From contig NZ_JARHUI010000004.1 of the NCBI RefSeq assembly GCF_029222925.1, forward strand, positions 248,001 to 312,000: a stretch of 64,000 nt of DNA, in the 5' to 3' direction. The translations under genes were made by a program, and so were the position numbers. Every line of letters begins with the position of its first letter. The first letter of the stretch is position 1. A model generated the notes under the pieces. It was not told where the DNA came from. It saw nothing but the letters and a program-made list of their open reading frames with translations, and searched no databases. Source of the DNA: Algoriphagus sp. CAU 1675 (lineage in GTDB: Bacteria > Bacteroidota > Bacteroidia > Cytophagales > Cyclobacteriaceae). Of this stretch, positions 61,043 to 64,000 are shown one piece after another.

Positions 61043-62554
61043 ATGAGGTTATCTTATTTGTTTGGTGCAGCCCTCTGCATACTTAGCTTTTCTGTAAATG
61101 CGCAAAGCGGATATTTTGAAGATGCTTTGAGGTTTAGCCAAACTGTACCAGCTGGATCTGCAAGAATCATGGCCTTGGGTGGTACCCAATGGTCCCTTGG
61201 CGGAGATGTTTCCAACATTGCAGGAAATCCTGCGGGACTTGGCTTCTTTAGGACTTCTGAGGCAAGCATTACCTTGGGATATACTGATTGGAAATCAGAC
61301 ACCCGATTTATGGGGCAATTAAGAAACTATGCTACGACTGACTTTGCTATCCCCAACCTATCTGTGGTTTTCGCCAGCCCAAAATCTGAATTCGAAAGAG
61401 GCAGTTTCAAAGGAGGATCCTTTGGAATCAGTATTCAAAGAATTGCCAATTTCAACAATGAGTTCGGATTCTTTTCGGATCAGATGGGTGAAAGTTCCAT
61501 CATTGATTTCTTTTTGCAGGATTCCGATGGGATTCCCGAAAGTGAGATTGAATCTTATGGATTGACTGGTTTGGGATATCTAACCTATCTTATCAACCCT
61601 ATAATTTATGATCAAGGTGGAAATGTGATTTCCAATCCGAACACATATGATTCATTTGTTCTTGGCTTTCCTTTCCAAGATGAAAATGTTACTCAGGAAG
61701 GATCAGCTAGCCAAATAACTTTTAGTTATGGCGGGAATTTCGAGCATAAGCTTTTTGTAGGAGGTTCATTGGGAATTCGCTCAATTAGTTATAATTCCTT
61801 CAAGATCTATCAGGAAGAATTTGTCAACGAGCCTCTCGCAAGTTTATCGCTTTCCGAAAACCTATTTATTAATGGATCCGGAGTAAATTTAAGTCTTGGC
61901 GTGATTTACAAACCAATTGACTACGTCAACCTAGGTTTTAATTTTCAGACACCTACTTGGTACAGCCTGAATGACGAATATGAAGCGAAAATCTCTGCCA
62001 ATTACAATAATTATTATTTCGAACAGGAAGATGTGACTTTAGGAAGAGAGGAAGCTGTTACTGATATTTTCCTGAGTACTTACGGGCTCAACTCGCCATT
62101 AAAAATCGGTGGAGGTGCCACGTTCTTTGTGGGTAAAAAAGGATTCATCTCCGCTGACTTGGATTGGGTTGATTACAGTACCGCACGAATCAATTCCAAT
62201 GATTTCGATGAAGAACCAGACAATCAAGCAATCAGAAACCTCTATACCAGCACTGTCAATTTCCGATTAGGAGCAGAAGCACGAATTAATGATTTTAGAC
62301 TTCGTGGCGGATATGCTTACTTTGGCGACCCTTACATGGATTCCAACTTTGACAGAACCACCCAGCAACTAAGCGGTGGTGTGGGACTAAAACTCAATAA
62401 CCTCTCCCTTGACTTCACTTTGGTAAATCAGACTTTCAATTCCATTTATCGATCCTATCAAGTACTGGACTCCCAAAACAACAACTACGGCCCAATGACC
62501 GAAATTGAAAACAGTATCTTCAAGGGAGTTTTGACCTTAGGAATTAATTTTTAA
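61043..62554 (+). CDS. OmpP1/FadL-like outer-membrane transporter
   Basis: Signal peptide MRLSYLFGAALCILSFSVNAQ, then SARIMALGGTQWSLGGDVSNIAGNPAGLGFF near residue 40, the asparagine-proline-alanine-glycine (NPAG) motif of the FadL/TodX family. Long beta-strand series follow, ending in a typical final strand (KGVLTLGINF, aromatic last residue). Such barrels bring hydrophobic compounds across the outer membrane. 503 residues. The 3' end overlaps the convergent aroK gene by 11 nt, and its terminator lies inside aroK. Confidence 0.87.
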   Translation: MRLSYLFGAALCILSFSVNAQSGYFEDALRFSQTVPAGSARIMALGGTQWSLGGDVSNIAGNPAGLGFFRTSEASITLGYTDWKSDTRFMGQLRNYATTDFAIPNLSVVFASPKSEFERGSFKGGSFGISIQRIANFNNEFGFFSDQMGESSIIDFFLQDSDGIPESEIESYGLTGLGYLTYLINPIIYDQGGNVISNPNTYDSFVLGFPFQDENVTQEGSASQITFSYGGNFEHKLFVGGSLGIRSISYNSFKIYQEEFVNEPLASLSLSENLFINGSGVNLSLGVIYKPIDYVNLGFNFQTPTWYSLNDEYEAKISANYNNYYFEQEDVTLGREEAVTDIFLSTYGLNSPLKIGGGATFFVGKKGFISADLDWVDYSTARINSNDFDEEPDNQAIRNLYTSTVNFRLGAEARINDFRLRGGYAYFGDPYMDSNFDRTTQQLSGGVGLKLNNLSLDFTLVNQTFNSIYRSYQVLDSQNNNYGPMTEIENSIFKGVLTLGINF

Positions 62555-63071
62555 GCAAGGAAATTAATTCAGAAACCAATAACTCAGCGGAAAAATCAGT
62601 TCCGCTGAGTTTTATTTTTGCCTGATTGTAAAAATGAGAACGATCGGCATCCAAATTTTTGAGTTTTAGGGTGATTTCACCAGAATCCAAATCCTGAAAC
62701 ATAGGACGATTTTGAACTTTTGACCCCAACCTTTTAGCAATTTCCTCCAATGGAACATCTAGATAAACGGAAACCCCCTTTTCATTGATCAAATCCATGT
62801 TATTATTGAAACAGGGGCAGCCTCCACCGGAGGCCAAAATAAAAGATCTATCCCAATCCAAGACTTGCTCAAGCGTCTCTGTCTCCCATGTCCGAAACTT
62901 TCCTTCACCATACATCGAGAAAATTTCCGGAATCTTCATTTGGTATTTTTCCTCAATCAGCTGATCCAAATCGTAATATGGAAAGTTCAGAGAAGACGCA
63001 AGTTGCTTTCCAAATGTGCTTTTCCCAGACCCAGGAAGGCCAACTAGAACTACTTTCAAATTATTCTTCAT
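62544..63071 (-). CDS. aroK: Shikimate kinase
   Basis: Phosphorylates shikimate, the fifth step of the pathway whose other genes lie 50 kb away. Walker A GLPGSGKST at residues 12-20, shikimate-binding DLDQLIEEK with Asp, FRTWETETL, the GGGCP loop and the lid RPMF. 175 residues is normal. Its ATG overlaps the stop of the upstream MauE-like gene as ATGA. The C-terminal coding segment contains a perfect 12-bp inverted repeat that serves as the terminator of the opposite gene. Confidence 0.94.
   Translation of the reverse strand: MKNNLKVVLVGLPGSGKSTFGKQLASSLNFPYYDLDQLIEEKYQMKIPEIFSMYGEGKFRTWETETLEQVLDWDRSFILASGGGCPCFNNNMDLINEKGVSVYLDVPLEEIAKRLGSKVQNRPMFQDLDSGEITLKLKNLDADRSHFYNQAKIKLSGTDFSAELLVSELISLLKN
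62581..62620 (+). terminator. Terminator of the FadL-like gene, embedded in aroK
   Basis: AACTCAGCGGAA / TTCCGCTGAGTT perfect 12-bp stem, 7-nt loop, then TTATTTTTG on the plus strand. It lies 27 nt after the FadL-like stop, wholly within the aroK coding sequence on the other strand (codons for KLSGTDFSAEL). Confidence 0.82.
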
Positions 63072-64000
63072 TGAATGTAAAAGTCCAGAACCTCACCTGC
63101 TTCGGGCGTATTGTTGTGATGGTACTTGGCCAGAACTGTTCCGTCCTTCAACAACAGAATACCTGGATTTGCCCGAATAATAGTCTTAACAACAGTGGCA
63201 TCTGCCTGCAAGGTCAATAAATCCCAGCCCCTACTTTCAGTCAAATCTCTGATTTCCTCCATGGATGCAGCCGCCACCAAAACAGGTTGTATCGGAGAGT
63301 CCTTCAGTGTTTTCAAAAGAAGATCAATTTTATCCAAATTAGCATCATTCATTTTTGCACGGTTACTGATTAGGATCAATAATTTATTCCCCGTCAAAAC
63401 CTCCTGTGAATAATCTCCCTCCTCATTCCAAACAGAAAAGTCAGAGATCTTGGGCAATGCTTCTGGATTTTTAAGATTCATCTCTACGAACTCATACCCT
63501 TCCTCTGTTGGGTATTGATCAAGGGCAACCAACTCTCCATCTTTTCTCATGATATAGGAATAAGCCAGAGGAGCTGAAGGCTGCATATTTTGAGGAATAT
63601 TTACTCCAACTTTATAAGCTCTAAAATCTATAAATGGCAAATTCCGGATGGCGGTAACTGACAAAATTAAGCACAACACCAAAGTCAAAAGAACAGTACC
63701 TTTAGCCCAGTTGTGGGAAGATTCTGGCAGCAGTTTCCGCAAGCCTATGATTCCCCCAATCATAACCAGCAAGACCAAATCTTTGTAAAAGGATTCCCAA
63801 GGGGTCAGCTTGATGGCATCTCCAAAACATCCGCAATCAGTCACTTTATTGAAGTATGCTGAGAAAAAGGTCAAAAACGTAAAAAACAAGATCATTGCGG
63901 CCAGAGACCACACTGTGAGTTTGCTTTTGACACCCAAAATCAACATCACTCCCAAAACAACTTCCACGACAACCAAGAATACGGCTAGGTAAAGAGCAAA
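63068..64000 (-). CDS. MauE/DoxX-like membrane protein with C-terminal domain (N-terminus outside window)
   Basis: The frame remains open to the window end, so the start is missing. The visible part begins with hydrophobic helices (LVVVEVVLGVMLILG, WSLAAMILFFTFLTFFSAYF), then VTDCGCFGDAIKLTPWESFYKD, the conserved loop of the MauE/DoxX group with a CxC pair, and two more helices. The C-terminal 180 residues form a soluble thioredoxin-like or unknown alpha/beta domain (KLLILISNRAK, PVLVAAAS, LLLKDGTVLAKYHHNNTPEAGEVLDF) resembling the BT_3928-type proteins. It may take part in disulfide chemistry. Coupled to aroK by ATGA. Confidence 0.75.
   Translation of the reverse strand, partial: FALYLAVFLVVVEVVLGVMLILGVKSKLTVWSLAAMILFFTFLTFFSAYFNKVTDCGCFGDAIKLTPWESFYKDLVLLVMIGGIIGLRKLLPESSHNWAKGTVLLTLVLCLILSVTAIRNLPFIDFRAYKVGVNIPQNMQPSAPLAYSYIMRKDGELVALDQYPTEEGYEFVEMNLKNPEALPKISDFSVWNEEGDYSQEVLTGNKLLILISNRAKMNDANLDKIDLLLKTLKDSPIQPVLVAAASMEEIRDLTESRGWDLLTLQADATVVKTIIRANPGILLLKDGTVLAKYHHNNTPEAGEVLDFYIQ

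Noticed and set aside
1-64000. tRNA, rRNA, CRISPR arrays, insertion sequences or prophage
   Set aside because: Reading through the intergenic regions showed no cloverleaf with CCA-type end, no regularly spaced repeats, and no transposase, integrase or phage structural gene.

Overview
This window looks like ordinary chromosome from a Bacteroidota bacterium, most likely order Cytophagales, family Cyclobacteriaceae (Algoriphagus/Cyclobacterium-like). The call rests on gene content: an LptD-like barrel of the Bacteroidota type, fused DAHP synthase/chorismate mutase, FloA with a short NfeD, WG-repeat and DUF1080 lipoproteins, a GH109-like oxidoreductase and a sulfatase. It also rests on promoters of the Bacteroidota form (TTTG, 19 nt, TAnnTTTG) and the absence of strong Shine-Dalgarno sequences. 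No rRNA, tRNA, CRISPR array, insertion sequence or prophage was seen.

Layout. 1-7.3 kb: end of an LptD-like gene, arginine deiminase, a DUF4197 lipoprotein, lysS with an unusual C-terminal tail, and proline dehydrogenase. 7.4-15.3 kb: aromatic amino acid biosynthesis, with one DAHP synthase/chorismate mutase gene followed by a second one that heads aroB-aroA-pheA-aminotransferase-tyrA. In front of the second copy is a textbook-like attenuator: a 31-codon leader with eight Phe/Tyr codons in nine, a terminator, and a competing antiterminator. 15.4-21.6 kb: secreted kelch and SIMPL proteins, a polysaccharide deacetylase, a divergent amidohydrolase/monooxygenase pair with an operator-rich spacer, an orphan Pycsar-type membrane effector and a Tat-exported protein. 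21.9-36.9 kb: scattered metabolic genes (B12-binding radical SAM protein, dienelactone hydrolase, aldo/keto reductase, M20 peptidase, sulfatase), a NUDIX-type regulator divergent from a carboxylesterase across a 23-bp palindrome, and a PIF1-like helicase. 36.9-38.7 kb: GH109-like protein and DUF2892.

52.1-38.8 kb, all on the minus strand: thirteen tightly packed genes running from a cysteine-containing Crp/Fnr regulator through a rhodanese, a DUF547 protein, an FAD oxidoreductase and a polyferredoxin membrane protein into a cellulose-synthase-like GT2, a second GT2, a GT-C enzyme, three lipoproteins, a hydrolase-OsmC fusion and a GH113-like hydrolase. The start/stop overlaps suggest one operon joining redox/sulfur chemistry to cell-envelope glycan synthesis. 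I cannot name it as a known system.

52.1-64 kb: a HSDR_N nuclease-like protein coupled to an HhH membrane protein, hemA, a WG-repeat protein, floA-nfeD, proS, a strongly low-complexity lipoprotein, a FadL-type barrel, aroK (whose 3' coding sequence contains the terminator of the convergent barrel gene) and a truncated MauE/DoxX-like membrane protein. All functional calls come from reading motifs, with no database search.
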